Source: Cellulomonas sp. NS3 (lineage in GTDB: Bacteria; Actinomycetota; Actinomycetes; Actinomycetales; Cellulomonadaceae). From it: a stretch of DNA of 64,000 nt. The notes beneath the pieces are model-generated. The model saw only the letters and a program-made list of their open reading frames with translations, did not search any database and was not told where the DNA came from. Both the position numbers and the translations under genes were made by a program. Shown here one piece after another: positions 25,981 through 34,347 of this stretch (the stretch's first letter is position 1; each line of letters starts with the position of its first letter). Location: NCBI RefSeq assembly GCF_024757985.1, contig NZ_CP103289.1, forward strand, positions 3,100,001 to 3,164,000. Direction: 5' to 3'.

Positions 25981-26902
25981 GCCCGGCACCCGCCTCCGTC
26001 CCCGACCTCACCCGCCCGGGGACCGCGGAAGCGGTACCGGCGGGGCGCGTGCCCGCCCGCGCACCCCGCCGGTACCACTCCGAGCACAGCAGCACCACGA
26101 GCAGCACCTCGGCGACGTCGCCGCCGTAGTACATCCACTGCGCGGCCTGCTCCGCCTCGGCAGCAGGGTGCGCTGCGCCCGGCGGCAGCGTGCCCGCCTG
26201 CGCGTACAGGAGCTTCGCGAGGATGCCGTGCGCCGCGGCGGCGAGCACGAGGACGACCGCACGGACGCGGAGCGAGGGGCGCCCGGGCGCCGGGTCGGGC
26301 CCCACGAGGGACCACGCGAACAGGTACCCCGCGAGCACGAAGTGCACCTGCACGAGGTGGTGCACGGCGGGGACGTCGAGGGTCCAGGCGTAGAGCGGCG
26401 TGAGGTACAGCACCCACAGCCCTCCGACGTGCAGCAGCGCCGCGGTGACCGGGTGCCCGACGACGTGGACCGCGCGCAGGCGCAGCACCCGCGCGACCGG
26501 GCGCCGGGCCCGCGGGACGGCCCCGAGCAGCAGGCGCACGGGCGCACCCAGCACCAGGCCGAGCGGGGCCAGCATCCCGAGCACGAGGTGCTGGGCCATG
26601 TGACCGCGGGCACCACCCCCCAGGACCCCGTCGGCCGCGGGCGCGAGGGCGGTCGCCGCCAGCAGCGCCCCGGCCGTGAACGCCGCGGTCCGCCACCCGC
26701 TCCAGCCGCGCGGGCCGTGCGCCCGCAGCCGGGCCGCCCCCACGAGGTACGCGACGAGCAGCACGCCGACGACGACGGGCCCGACGACCGCAGGGTCGAG
26801 CACGAGGTCCCCGCCGTACCCCGGGTGATCGCCGTGCCCGGGTACGTGATCGTGGCCGCGCGCGGGTGCGGGCGCGTGGTCGTGCCCGCTGCTGCACCGC
26901 AT
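25955..26902 (-). CDS. ctaG: Cytochrome c oxidase assembly protein, CtaG (caa3) type
   Basis: This 315-residue membrane protein has about seven helices. The conserved core is present: HMAQHLVLGMLAPLGLVLGAPVRLLL, shown here by HMAQHLVLGMLAP, then HPVTAALLHVGGLWVLYLTPL and VHHLVQVHFVLAGYLF, with the family's His residues. CtaG-type proteins help place copper in the terminal oxidase. The N-terminus is His-rich (HDHAPAPARGHDHVPGHGDH), possibly binding copper. The next gene upstream, DUF2243, ends 10 bp before its start, a pairing often seen in actinobacteria. Confidence 0.9.
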   Translation of the reverse strand: MRCSSGHDHAPAPARGHDHVPGHGDHPGYGGDLVLDPAVVGPVVVGVLLVAYLVGAARLRAHGPRGWSGWRTAAFTAGALLAATALAPAADGVLGGGARGHMAQHLVLGMLAPLGLVLGAPVRLLLGAVPRARRPVARVLRLRAVHVVGHPVTAALLHVGGLWVLYLTPLYAWTLDVPAVHHLVQVHFVLAGYLFAWSLVGPDPAPGRPSLRVRAVVLVLAAAAHGILAKLLYAQAGTLPPGAAHPAAEAEQAAQWMYYGGDVAEVLLVVLLCSEWYRRGARAGTRPAGTASAVPGRVRSGTEAGAGLRRAADRP

Positions 26903-26912
26903 GCCCGCCCGC

Positions 26913-27452
26913 CTACCGGCCCGCGGCGCCGGCGCGGCGACGGGCCCGGCGGAGCAGCACGAGCCCCGTGACGAGCACGAGCGCCCCGAACCCGTTCCAC
27001 GCGAGGTCGTACGGCAGCGTGTCGACGCCGTACCGCACCTGGTGCACGCGCAGGACCTTGTGGTCGACGAGCCCGTCGAACAGCTGGAAGCCCCCGGCGC
27101 CGATCAGGAGGCCCGCCCGCAGGAACCCGCGGGAGAGCGCGCGACGGCGCTGGAGGTCGGCGACCAGGAAGAACCCGCCGACGAGGAGCACGAGCTCGAC
27201 GGCGTGCAGCACCCCGTCCGAGAGCAGCGCGACGTCGCTCGTCGACCGGTCGTAGAAGTGGTGCCAGCCGAGGAGCTGGTGGAAGACGATCTCGTCGACC
27301 GCCGCCATGAGCCCGACGCCGATCACCGCGCCGGCGCCGAGCGAGCGTCGGGTGTCCTGCGGGGGGCGGTCCGTCGGGGCGCTCCGGGTCGTGGCGGACC
27401 CGCCGGGCGCGGATCCGGGCGGGGTCTCGGCGGGGGGCGTCGGTGCGGTCAC
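26913..27452 (-). CDS. DUF2243 membrane protein
   Basis: This 179-residue protein has four hydrophobic helices after a Pro/Thr-rich N-terminal tail of about 35 residues. The family segments are clear: AAVDEIVFHQLLGWHHFYD, LSDGVLHAVELVLLVGG, QLFDGLVDHKVLRVHQVRYG and LPYDLAWNGFG. The conserved His and Asp residues suggest a metal or haem link, which fits its position just before ctaG. GTG 27452 has GGAG 7-8 nt upstream. The exact function is unknown; a role in oxidase assembly is inferred from the neighbour. Confidence 0.85.
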   Translation of the reverse strand: MTAPTPPAETPPGSAPGGSATTRSAPTDRPPQDTRRSLGAGAVIGVGLMAAVDEIVFHQLLGWHHFYDRSTSDVALLSDGVLHAVELVLLVGGFFLVADLQRRRALSRGFLRAGLLIGAGGFQLFDGLVDHKVLRVHQVRYGVDTLPYDLAWNGFGALVLVTGLVLLRRARRRAGAAGR

Positions 27453-27539
27453 GGGGTGCTCCGGGATCGGCTCGGTCGTGGCCCTGCCTGCCGGGTCCTG
27501 CCTACCACGGCCCGCCGCACGACGCTCCCCCGCGCCGCA

Positions 27540-27584
27540 CCTGAGAGGCTGCTGTGGTCGCCCCTGAGAGCCTCCTGTGGATCG
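27540..27584. repeat. Tandem 23-bp imperfect repeat in divergent promoter region
   Basis: CTGAGAGGCTGCTGTGG is followed 23 bp later by CTGAGAGCCTCCTGTGG, differing at two of these 17 positions. The pair lies in the 180-bp gap between the divergent DUF2243 and DUF6463 genes and could be two sites for one regulator on the same face of the helix (about two turns apart). Confidence 0.5.
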
Positions 27585-27632
27585 GGACGCCGGCGCTTGA
27601 CCGCCCCCCGGCGGAGGCGGTCCGATCAGGGC

Positions 27633-28052
27633 ATGACCAGTCCCGTGCGGCCCGCCGACGTCCTCCGCGCACGTGCCGGCACGCTCGGGTGGTGGGTGGA
27701 GCTCGTGGCGGTCGGGCACCTCGTCGTCGGGTCGGTGCTGTTCCGGGACGTGGTGCTCGACGTCGCGCGGGCCGGCGGGTGGGGCGCGGTCCCGCTGCGG
27801 GGGGACCGCGCCACGGGGTTCTGGTTCCTCCTCGCGTCGCCCGCGTGGTGGGCGCTGGGCCGCGAGCTGCGCGCCGCCGAGGAGCGCGGCGACCGGGCGA
27901 CGCAGCGCCGCACCGGTCGCGCGGTCGCCGGCCTCAGCGCCGCCGGGGCGGTGATGCTCCCCGGGAGCCCGTTCTGGGTGCTCCTGGCCCTCGGTCTCAC
28001 GGCCGTGCGGCGCGCCGCCGTGCCGGACGGCGGGCTCACCCGCCGCCGCTGA
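27633..28052 (+). CDS. DUF6463-like small membrane protein
   Basis: This 139-residue protein has four predicted helices: GWWVELVAVGHLVVGSVLF, ATGFWFLLASPAWWALG, VAGLSAAGAVMLPGS and PFWVLLALGLTAV. The pattern of a short N-terminal helix with GHLxxG and a FWFLLASPxWW second helix fits the DUF6463 group. Function is unknown. ATG 27633 is the likely start. Its end overlaps the convergent AlkZ-like gene by 17 bp. Confidence 0.72.
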   Translation: MTSPVRPADVLRARAGTLGWWVELVAVGHLVVGSVLFRDVVLDVARAGGWGAVPLRGDRATGFWFLLASPAWWALGRELRAAEERGDRATQRRTGRAVAGLSAAGAVMLPGSPFWVLLALGLTAVRRAAVPDGGLTRRR

Positions 28053-29169
28053 ACGCCACGGCGTGCGGCACGTCGGGCGCGACGAACGCGAGCAGCCGGC
28101 GCCCCTCCGCCTCGACGTCGCCCGCCTCGGGCGGGGTCAACGGCGTCGACCGGGGCACCTCGAGCTCCGCCGCGTCGTGCCGGCGCCGCAGCGCCCACGT
28201 CGCGCGCACGAGCCCGTCGACGAGCACCGAGCCGACGAGCCCGCCCGGCCCGCCGAGCAGGGGCTCGTGCGGTGCGGGGTGCACGACGCGCGCGCGGTCG
28301 GCGTACGAGAGCAGCCCGTTGTCGTACTCGGGCAGGAACCGCACCGGGGCGGGCACGTCCGCGTCCGGCACGACGCCGTCGGGGACGTCGACGAGGTCCT
28401 GGCCGTCCTCGCCGCGCAGGTGCCGCACGCGGTCACCGAGCCGGTCGACGACCTCGCGCAGCCGCGTCAGGCCGCACCACGCCTGCACGTCGCGCACCGT
28501 CGCCGGACCGAACCCGCGCAGGTAGCGCAGCACGACGTCGTCCACGGTCGTCGCGCCCACCTCGGCGTCCCGGTCCAGCCACGCCCGGTACGTCGTGAGG
28601 GCCGACGCGCCGCTCTCGCCCCAGAGCCCGCGCGGCGTCGGCTGGACGAGCGGCACGTGGTAGCTGAACGCCCAGGACAGGCTCACCGGGTCGAGACCGG
28701 GCGTCGCCTCCGCGAGGAGACCGGCGAGCTCCGCACGGGTGCGGGGACGCTCCTCGACGAGCCTGACCGCGACCTCGAACGCCTCCGTGAGGTCGTGGCC
28801 GCGCAGCCGCTGACCCCATGCCGTCGAGGCGAACGTGCGCTCGAGCACGGGCTGCACCAGCGGACGCAGCGCGACGGCGTCGTCGGCGGTCACGGTGTGG
28901 ATCGTCGTGCGCATCAGCGGGGCGCGGACGAGCGCGCGGCGCCGCATCGGGCAGGCGAGGTCCTCGGGCGTGAAGCCGTCGAGCCGCGACCACAGCGCGA
29001 GGTACGGGACGGCGGGGACCTGCGCCTGCAGCCCGAGGAGGTCCCGCACGGCGTCCGTGACGTCCCGGCGCTCACGGCGCAGGAGCAGCTGCCGGTCGAG
29101 CGTCGCCCGCCCGAGGGCACGCGTCGTGACGACCGGACCGGCGACCTGCGCCGTCGTCGTGCGCGCCAT
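28036..29169 (-). CDS. AlkZ-like winged-helix DNA glycosylase family protein (QxQ type)
   Basis: This 377-residue protein is of the tandem winged-helix HTH_42 family, whose studied members AlkZ and YcaQ/AlkX are DNA glycosylases that unhook bulky or crosslinking alkyl adducts. The catalytic Q-x-Q motif of the AlkZ branch is visible as GLQAQ (Gln48 and Gln50), in the expected context before PYLALWSRLDGF. FGPATVRDVQAWCGLTRLR is the second winged helix, and RFLPEYDNGLLSYADR with a C-terminal VDGLVRATW strand match the family. ATG 29169 is used. No toxin biosynthesis genes are adjacent, so self-resistance is only a possibility. A second, differently equipped family member lies at 34348-35529. Confidence 0.85.
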   Translation of the reverse strand: MARTTTAQVAGPVVTTRALGRATLDRQLLLRRERRDVTDAVRDLLGLQAQVPAVPYLALWSRLDGFTPEDLACPMRRRALVRAPLMRTTIHTVTADDAVALRPLVQPVLERTFASTAWGQRLRGHDLTEAFEVAVRLVEERPRTRAELAGLLAEATPGLDPVSLSWAFSYHVPLVQPTPRGLWGESGASALTTYRAWLDRDAEVGATTVDDVVLRYLRGFGPATVRDVQAWCGLTRLREVVDRLGDRVRHLRGEDGQDLVDVPDGVVPDADVPAPVRFLPEYDNGLLSYADRARVVHPAPHEPLLGGPGGLVGSVLVDGLVRATWALRRRHDAAELEVPRSTPLTPPEAGDVEAEGRRLLAFVAPDVPHAVAFSGGG

Positions 29170-29303
29170 GTGCCCAGTCTGGCGGCGCACCCGGCCTCGT
29201 CCCCTCCCCCGGCGCCGTCCGGCACGAAGGGGCGCCGTCGCCGCGGGGCCGGCCGCGGACGACCCGGCACGGTCGACACCCGCCCGCGGCCGGACCGCGG
29301 AGG

Positions 29304-30185
29304 TCAGCGCGCGAGCAGCGCCCGGAGCGCGCCCACGACCGTCTCGGGGGACTCCTCGGCCATGAAGTGGCCGCACGTGACGCGCGTGTGCACGAGGTCG
29401 GGGGCCCACGCCCGCCACCGGGTCGCCGCGTCGGCGCTCAGCTCCGGGCCCCAGTCCTGCTGCAGCACGGCGACCGGCATGCGCAGCACGGCGCCCGCCG
29501 CCCGGTCCGCGTCGTCGTGCTCGACGTCCACGGCCGCCGACGCCCGGTAGTCCGCCACGATCGACGGCACGGCGGCCCGGCACGCGTCGAGGTACGCGGC
29601 CCGCACGTCGGCCGGGACCGCGGCGGGGTCGTGCGCCCAGAGGTCGAGGAAGTACCCGAAGAACGCGTCGGGCGCCCCCGCGATCAGCGCCTCGGCGACC
29701 CCGGGCGGCTGCGCCATGAGGTACAGGTGGAACGCGATGGACGCCGACCGCCCGCGCAGCACCTCCCACGTGTCGAGCGTGGGCAGGACGTCCAGCGCCG
29801 CGAGGTGCGTCACGGCGCCGGGGTGGTCGAGGCCGGCCCGGACGGCCACGAGGGCACCGCGGTCGTGGCCCGCGAGCGCGAACCGCTCGTGCCCGAGCGC
29901 ACGCGCGACCGCGACGACGTCCGCGGCCATCGCACGCTTCGCGTAGACCGTGCCGTCGGTGTCGACCGGCTTGTCGCTCGCCCCGTACCCGCGCAGGTCC
30001 GGGCAGATCACGGTGTGGTCGGCGGCGAGGTCCGCGGCGACGTGCCGCCACATGAGGTGGGTCTGCGGGAACCCGTGCAGCAGCACGACGGGGGTGCCCG
30101 AGCCGCCGACCGCGACGTGCAGGCGGACGCCGTCGCTCGCCTTGACGAGCTGCTCGGTGAAGCCGGGGAGGGTGGGGACGGTCAT
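29304..30185 (-). CDS. Alpha/beta hydrolase, haloacetate dehalogenase-like (Asp nucleophile)
   Basis: This 293-residue alpha/beta hydrolase has the oxyanion region LLHGFPQTHLMWR, PDLRGYGASDKP, and the nucleophile elbow AGHDRGALVAV, where Asp replaces Ser. Asp at this place, followed by Arg-Gly, marks haloacetate dehalogenases and related epoxide hydrolases. The distal His is in TCGHFMAEESPE. The FHLYLMAQPPGVAEALI segment resembles the cap of the fluoroacetate dehalogenase group. It would hydrolyse a C-halogen or epoxide bond; the actual substrate is unknown. ATG 30185 has CAGGAGCACCC upstream. Confidence 0.87.
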   Translation of the reverse strand: MTVPTLPGFTEQLVKASDGVRLHVAVGGSGTPVVLLHGFPQTHLMWRHVAADLAADHTVICPDLRGYGASDKPVDTDGTVYAKRAMAADVVAVARALGHERFALAGHDRGALVAVRAGLDHPGAVTHLAALDVLPTLDTWEVLRGRSASIAFHLYLMAQPPGVAEALIAGAPDAFFGYFLDLWAHDPAAVPADVRAAYLDACRAAVPSIVADYRASAAVDVEHDDADRAAGAVLRMPVAVLQQDWGPELSADAATRWRAWAPDLVHTRVTCGHFMAEESPETVVGALRALLAR

Positions 30186-30366
30186 GGGTGCTCCTGGTTC
30201 TCGTGGGGAGATCGGTCGGCACGAGCCTGTGCCGGCGCGATCAGCAGCTGGTCAGCACGCGGTCAGCACCGGCGCCGCCGCCGCGGGCGTGCCGCACGGC
30301 ACCGTCCCCCGCGGCGGCTGCCGGTACGGTGACGGCCGACCCGCCGCCGCCCCGAGGAGCACCGCC

Positions 30367-30783
30367 GTGCCCGGTCCCGTCGCAGGCCCCGTCTCCGTCG
30401 AGTGGCGGGGAGCGTTCACGAACGACGAGGTGGACGCCCTGCACGCCGAGGCGTTCGCGCACGACCCGACGGGCGAGGACTGGCACGGCCGGCTGACCCG
30501 GCTGAGTCTGGGCTGGGTCCTCGCGCGCGACGACGAGGGGCTCGTCGGCTTCGTCAACGTCGCGTGGGACGGCGGTGCGCACGCCTTCGTGCTCGACACC
30601 GCCGTCGCCGTCCGTGCGCGTGGCGGCGGTCTCGGCGCGCGGCTGGTCGCGGCCGCGCGCGAGCACGCCGCCGCCGCGGGCTGCGCGTGGCTGCACGTGG
30701 ACTTCGAGGACGCGCTGCGGGGCTTCTACCTCGACGCCTGCGGGTTCACCCCGACCGCCGCCGGTCTCGTCCGGCTCCGGTGA
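30367..30783 (+). CDS. GNAT family N-acetyltransferase
   Basis: This 138-residue GNAT protein has an LGWVLARDDEGLVGFVNVAWDG strand pair, shown by GLVGFVNVAWDG, then VLDTAVAVRARGGGLGARLVAAAREHA, where RARGGGLGARL is the acetyl-CoA pyrophosphate loop (R/Q-x-x-G-x-G/A). HVDFEDALRGFYLDACGF is the usual motif B end. GTG 30367 is preceded by GAGGAGCACC. Substrate unknown. It is 186 bp before the AfsR/BTAD regulator on the same strand. Confidence 0.85.
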   Translation: MPGPVAGPVSVEWRGAFTNDEVDALHAEAFAHDPTGEDWHGRLTRLSLGWVLARDDEGLVGFVNVAWDGGAHAFVLDTAVAVRARGGGLGARLVAAAREHAAAAGCAWLHVDFEDALRGFYLDACGFTPTAAGLVRLR

Positions 30784-30825
30784 CCTCGGCCCGTGCCGCG
30801 GACGGTCCGAGCGCGAACGGTCCGG

Positions 30826-30915
30826 GACGCGGGCCGGACGGCGGGGACGCGGAGGGGGTCGGACGGCGGGACGGCGGAGCGGGGCGGAAGGCGGGGACGC
30901 GCGGAGCGGGGCGAC
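30826..30915 (+). other. G-run-rich stretch ahead of BTAD regulator gene
   Basis: The plus strand here carries many runs of three to five G separated by short spacers (for example GGCGGGGACGCGGAGGGGG), enough for one or more G-quadruplexes. It occupies most of the gap between the GNAT gene and the large regulator and contains no start codon with a ribosome site. Confidence 0.4.
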
Positions 30916-30969
30916 GGGCGCGCCCGGGCTGCCGGCCGGCGTCCGGACCCTGCAGTAGCGTCGCGCCCG

Positions 30970-33900
30970 ATGGTCACGTTCCGGGTCCTGGGGTCGCTCG
31001 AGGCGGACGACGGCGCGCGCCGCGTCGACCTCCGGGGGCCGCGGCACCGGGCGGTGCTGGCGCGCCTGCTCGTCGCCCGCGGTCGCGTCGTCCCGGTCCG
31101 GTGGCTCGTCGACGACCTGTGGGACGAGCCGCCCGAGGGCGCGCGGGGCGCCGTGCAGACGTTCGTGGGCGCGCTCCGCAAGGCGCTGGAGCCGGACCGT
31201 CCCGCGCGCACCCCCTCGCGGCTGCTCGTCACGTCACCGCCCGGGTACGTGCTCCGGGCGGCCGCCACGGACGTCGACGCGTGGCGCGCGGAGGCGGCGC
31301 TCGCGCGCGCGGGCGAGCTGCTCGCGCACGGTGACGCGCCCGCGGCGCTGCACGCCCTGGACGACGTCCTGGCCGCGTGGCGCGGCGGCGCGTACGCCGA
31401 GTTCGCGGAGCTCGACTGGGCCCGCGCGGAGGCCGCCCGGATCGACGACCTGCGCCTCGTCGCGCTCGAGCGCCGGGCGGAGGCGGCCCTCGCGCTCGGA
31501 CGCCCCGAGGCCGCCGCCGCGGACCTCGACGCGCACGTCCGCGCGCACCCGACCCGCGAGGACGCGTGGTGGCTGCTCGCGTCCGCGCTGTACGCCGCAG
31601 GCAGGCAGGCCGACGCGCTCGCGGCGCTCCGGCGCGCGCAGGAGACGCTCCGCGAGCGCACGGGGCTCGACCCCGGCCCGCGGCTGCGCCGGCTCCACGA
31701 GGACGTGCTCGCGCAGGCGCCGCACCTGCTGCGGGACCGCCCGGGGCCGGTCGCGCACCCGGTGGTGGTCGTCCGGGAGACCCCGGGCGCGGCCGGGAGC
31801 GACGGCGCGGACCCGCACCCGTTCGTCGGCCGCGACCCCGAGCTCGCGGTGCTCGACGCCGCGGCCGCCGAGGTGGTCGCCGGCGCGCGTCCCGGGCTGG
31901 TGCTCGTCTCGGGGGTCGCCGGGGCCGGAAAGTCGAGCCTCGCGCGCCGGTTCGCGGCGGACCGTGCGCGGACGGGCTGGACGACGACGTGGGCCGAGAG
32001 CCCCGAGGCCCGCGGCGCGGCCGACGACCCGTGGAGCCGCGTCGTGCGCGAGCTCGCGGACCCGGAGCGCGCGGCCGTCCCGCCGCCGCCCGAGGGACCC
32101 GACGACCCGGTGACGCGGCGGCGCGACCGCCACGCCGCCGTGCTCGGCGCGCTCGCCGCGAGCAGCTCCCGCGGCCCGGTGCTGGTCGTGCTCGACGACC
32201 TGCAGTGGGCCGACGAGGAGACCCTGACGCTGCTCGTGGCGGCGACGCGCGGCGCCCCCGCACCGCCCGCCGCGGGCCCCGTGCTCGTGGTGGGGACCTT
32301 CCGCTCGACCGAGGTCTCCGCCGAGCTCGCCGCGGCCCTCGCGCAGCTCGCACGGGCCGAGCCCGCACGCGTCCACCTCGGCGGCCTCGACCCCGACGAC
32401 GTCGGCGCGCTCGCCCGCGCGCTCTCCGGCGGCGCGCTCCGGCCAGCAGCCGTCCGGGCGATCCACGACCGGACGGGCGGAAACCCGTTCTTCGTCCGGG
32501 AGCTCGTCCGCGTCTGGGAGGCGGACGGCGAGGCCGCGCTCGGGCGTGTGCCGACCGGCGTCCGGGACGTCATCCGCCACCGACTCGCCCGTCTCCCGCA
32601 GGCCGCGCAGACCCACCTGCGCCGCGCCGCGGACGCCGGGCCCGAGGTCGACGTCGACACCCTGCTCGCGCTCGACGGCGACGAGGACGCCGTGCTCGAC
32701 GCGCTCGACGCCGCGCTGCTCGCCGGCTTCCTCGTCGAGGTCGGCGACGACCGGCTGCGGTTCGCGCACGCGCTCGTCCGCGAGGCGCTCGTCGAGGACG
32801 TCCCCCGCTCGCGCCGTGCCGCCTGGCACGCGGCGGTCGCGCAGCACCTCGCGGCGACGCGCCCCGAGGACGTCGAGGCCGTCACGCACCACGTCCTGCG
32901 CGCCGGGTCGCGCGTCCCCGCCGCCGAGGTCGCCCGCTGGACCCGCGCCGCCGCCGAGCGCGCGGAGCGTCGCACCGCACCGCGCGAGGCCGCCCGGCTC
33001 TGGCGCGAGTCCCTGACGGCGCTCGACCGGTCCCCCACCGGCGACCCGCGGGTGCGCCTCGAGACGCTCATGGGCCGGGTCCGCACGCTCGCCGTCACCG
33101 GTCGGCTCGACGAGGCACGCACGCACCGCGCCGAGGCCGTCGACGCCGCGGTGCGCCTCGGCGACCCGGCGCTGACCGCGGCGGTGCTCGGGTCCTTCGA
33201 CGTGCCCGCGGTCTGGCCGGCCAACGACGACCCGGCGCTCTCGGCCCGCCTCGCGGACATCGCCGAGCGCACGCTCGTCGCCCTGCCCGCCACGGACGAC
33301 GCCGCCCGAGCGCGCCTGCTCGTGACGATCGCGATGGAGCGCCGCGCCGACCCGGGCCCCCGCGGGGCGCAGGCCGCACGGGAGGCCGAGCGGCTCGCGC
33401 GGCGGCTCGACGACCCGCTGCTCGTCGCGCTCGCGCTCGACGCGCGGTTCCTGCACACGGTCGACCGCGCCGGTCTCGCCCGGGAGCGCGCGCGGCTCGG
33501 CCACGACCTGCTCGACGTCGCGGGCGACAGCCCGGATCTCGCGACGTTCGCGGTCCTCGGGCACCTCGTGCTCGTCCAGGCGAGCGCCGCCCTCGCCGAC
33601 CTCGCGGCGGCCGACCACCACGCCGCCGCGGTCGACGCCCTCGCCGAGCGCTACGACCTCCCGCTCGTGACGCCGCTGACCGGCTGGTACGCGGCCCTGC
33701 GCCTCGCCGTCGAGGGCCGCACCGACGACGCCCGCACCGCCTACCGCGCCGCCGCGGCGGGGCTCGTGGGCACCGGGATGACCGGCCTCGAGCGCGGCGC
33801 CCTGCCGTTCGCCCTCCTCTCGCTCGACCCCGCGCTCCGCGTGCCCCCGGGGCTCGGGCCCGACGACTTCGGCCCCTACGCCCCGTGGGTCCGCCCTCTC

Positions 33901-34290
33901 GTCCTCCTCGCGGACGGGGACGTCACGTCCGCCCGCGACGCGGTGCGTGCGCTGCCCGAGCCGCCGCGGGACCTGCTGCGCGAGGCACGCCTCTGCCTGC
34001 AGGGGCACGCGGCCGTCGCGACCGGCGACCTGGTCGCCGCGGAGCTCGTGCACGCGGCCCTGCTCCCCGCGGCGCACGAGCTCGCCGGTGCGGGCAGCGG
34101 GCTCGTCGCCCTCGGGCCGGTCGCGCTGCACCTCGGCCGGCTCGCCGCGTTCCTCGGGCGTCCGGCGCAGGCCGCGGAGCACCACCGGCTCGCGCTCGTC
34201 GTCGCCGACCGCGTCGGTGCACCGCACTGGGCCGCCGCCGCACGCGCGGCGCTCGACGGGCTCGACGCCGAGGGCGCCGCCCGGGAGTGA
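30970..34290 (+). CDS. AfsR/SARP-type BTAD transcriptional regulator with AAA and TPR-like parts
   Basis: This 1106-residue regulator starts with an OmpR-like winged helix (residues 1-95, VLGSLEADDGARRVDLRGPRHRA shown by FRVLGSLEADDGARRV) and a BTAD domain (about 98-250, DVDAWRAEAALA). An AAA ATPase module follows with Walker A GVAGAGKSS at 315-323 and Walker B VLVVLDDLQWADEE near 400. The remaining about 550 residues are helical repeats of TPR kind. Such proteins switch on gene clusters, often for secondary metabolites, and their targets are frequently adjacent; the next gene is an AlkZ-like glycosylase. ATG 30970 is chosen as the domain begins at once. No clear ribosome site is present, so a leaderless start is possible. 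Confidence 0.9.
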   Translation: MVTFRVLGSLEADDGARRVDLRGPRHRAVLARLLVARGRVVPVRWLVDDLWDEPPEGARGAVQTFVGALRKALEPDRPARTPSRLLVTSPPGYVLRAAATDVDAWRAEAALARAGELLAHGDAPAALHALDDVLAAWRGGAYAEFAELDWARAEAARIDDLRLVALERRAEAALALGRPEAAAADLDAHVRAHPTREDAWWLLASALYAAGRQADALAALRRAQETLRERTGLDPGPRLRRLHEDVLAQAPHLLRDRPGPVAHPVVVVRETPGAAGSDGADPHPFVGRDPELAVLDAAAAEVVAGARPGLVLVSGVAGAGKSSLARRFAADRARTGWTTTWAESPEARGAADDPWSRVVRELADPERAAVPPPPEGPDDPVTRRRDRHAAVLGALAASSSRGPVLVVLDDLQWADEETLTLLVAATRGAPAPPAAGPVLVVGTFRSTEVSAELAAALAQLARAEPARVHLGGLDPDDVGALARALSGGALRPAAVRAIHDRTGGNPFFVRELVRVWEADGEAALGRVPTGVRDVIRHRLARLPQAAQTHLRRAADAGPEVDVDTLLALDGDEDAVLDALDAALLAGFLVEVGDDRLRFAHALVREALVEDVPRSRRAAWHAAVAQHLAATRPEDVEAVTHHVLRAGSRVPAAEVARWTRAAAERAERRTAPREAARLWRESLTALDRSPTGDPRVRLETLMGRVRTLAVTGRLDEARTHRAEAVDAAVRLGDPALTAAVLGSFDVPAVWPANDDPALSARLADIAERTLVALPATDDAARARLLVTIAMERRADPGPRGAQAAREAERLARRLDDPLLVALALDARFLHTVDRAGLARERARLGHDLLDVAGDSPDLATFAVLGHLVLVQASAALADLAAADHHAAAVDALAERYDLPLVTPLTGWYAALRLAVEGRTDDARTAYRAAAAGLVGTGMTGLERGALPFALLSLDPALRVPPGLGPDDFGPYAPWVRPLVLLADGDVTSARDAVRALPEPPRDLLREARLCLQGHAAVATGDLVAAELVHAALLPAAHELAGAGSGLVALGPVALHLGRLAAFLGRPAQAAEHHRLALVVADRVGAPHWAAAARAALDGLDAEGAARE

Positions 34291-34347
34291 CGCGCCGGCA
34301 CCGTGCGAGGGTTGCCCGGACGACAGCGCCCGCGCCACGATCACGGC

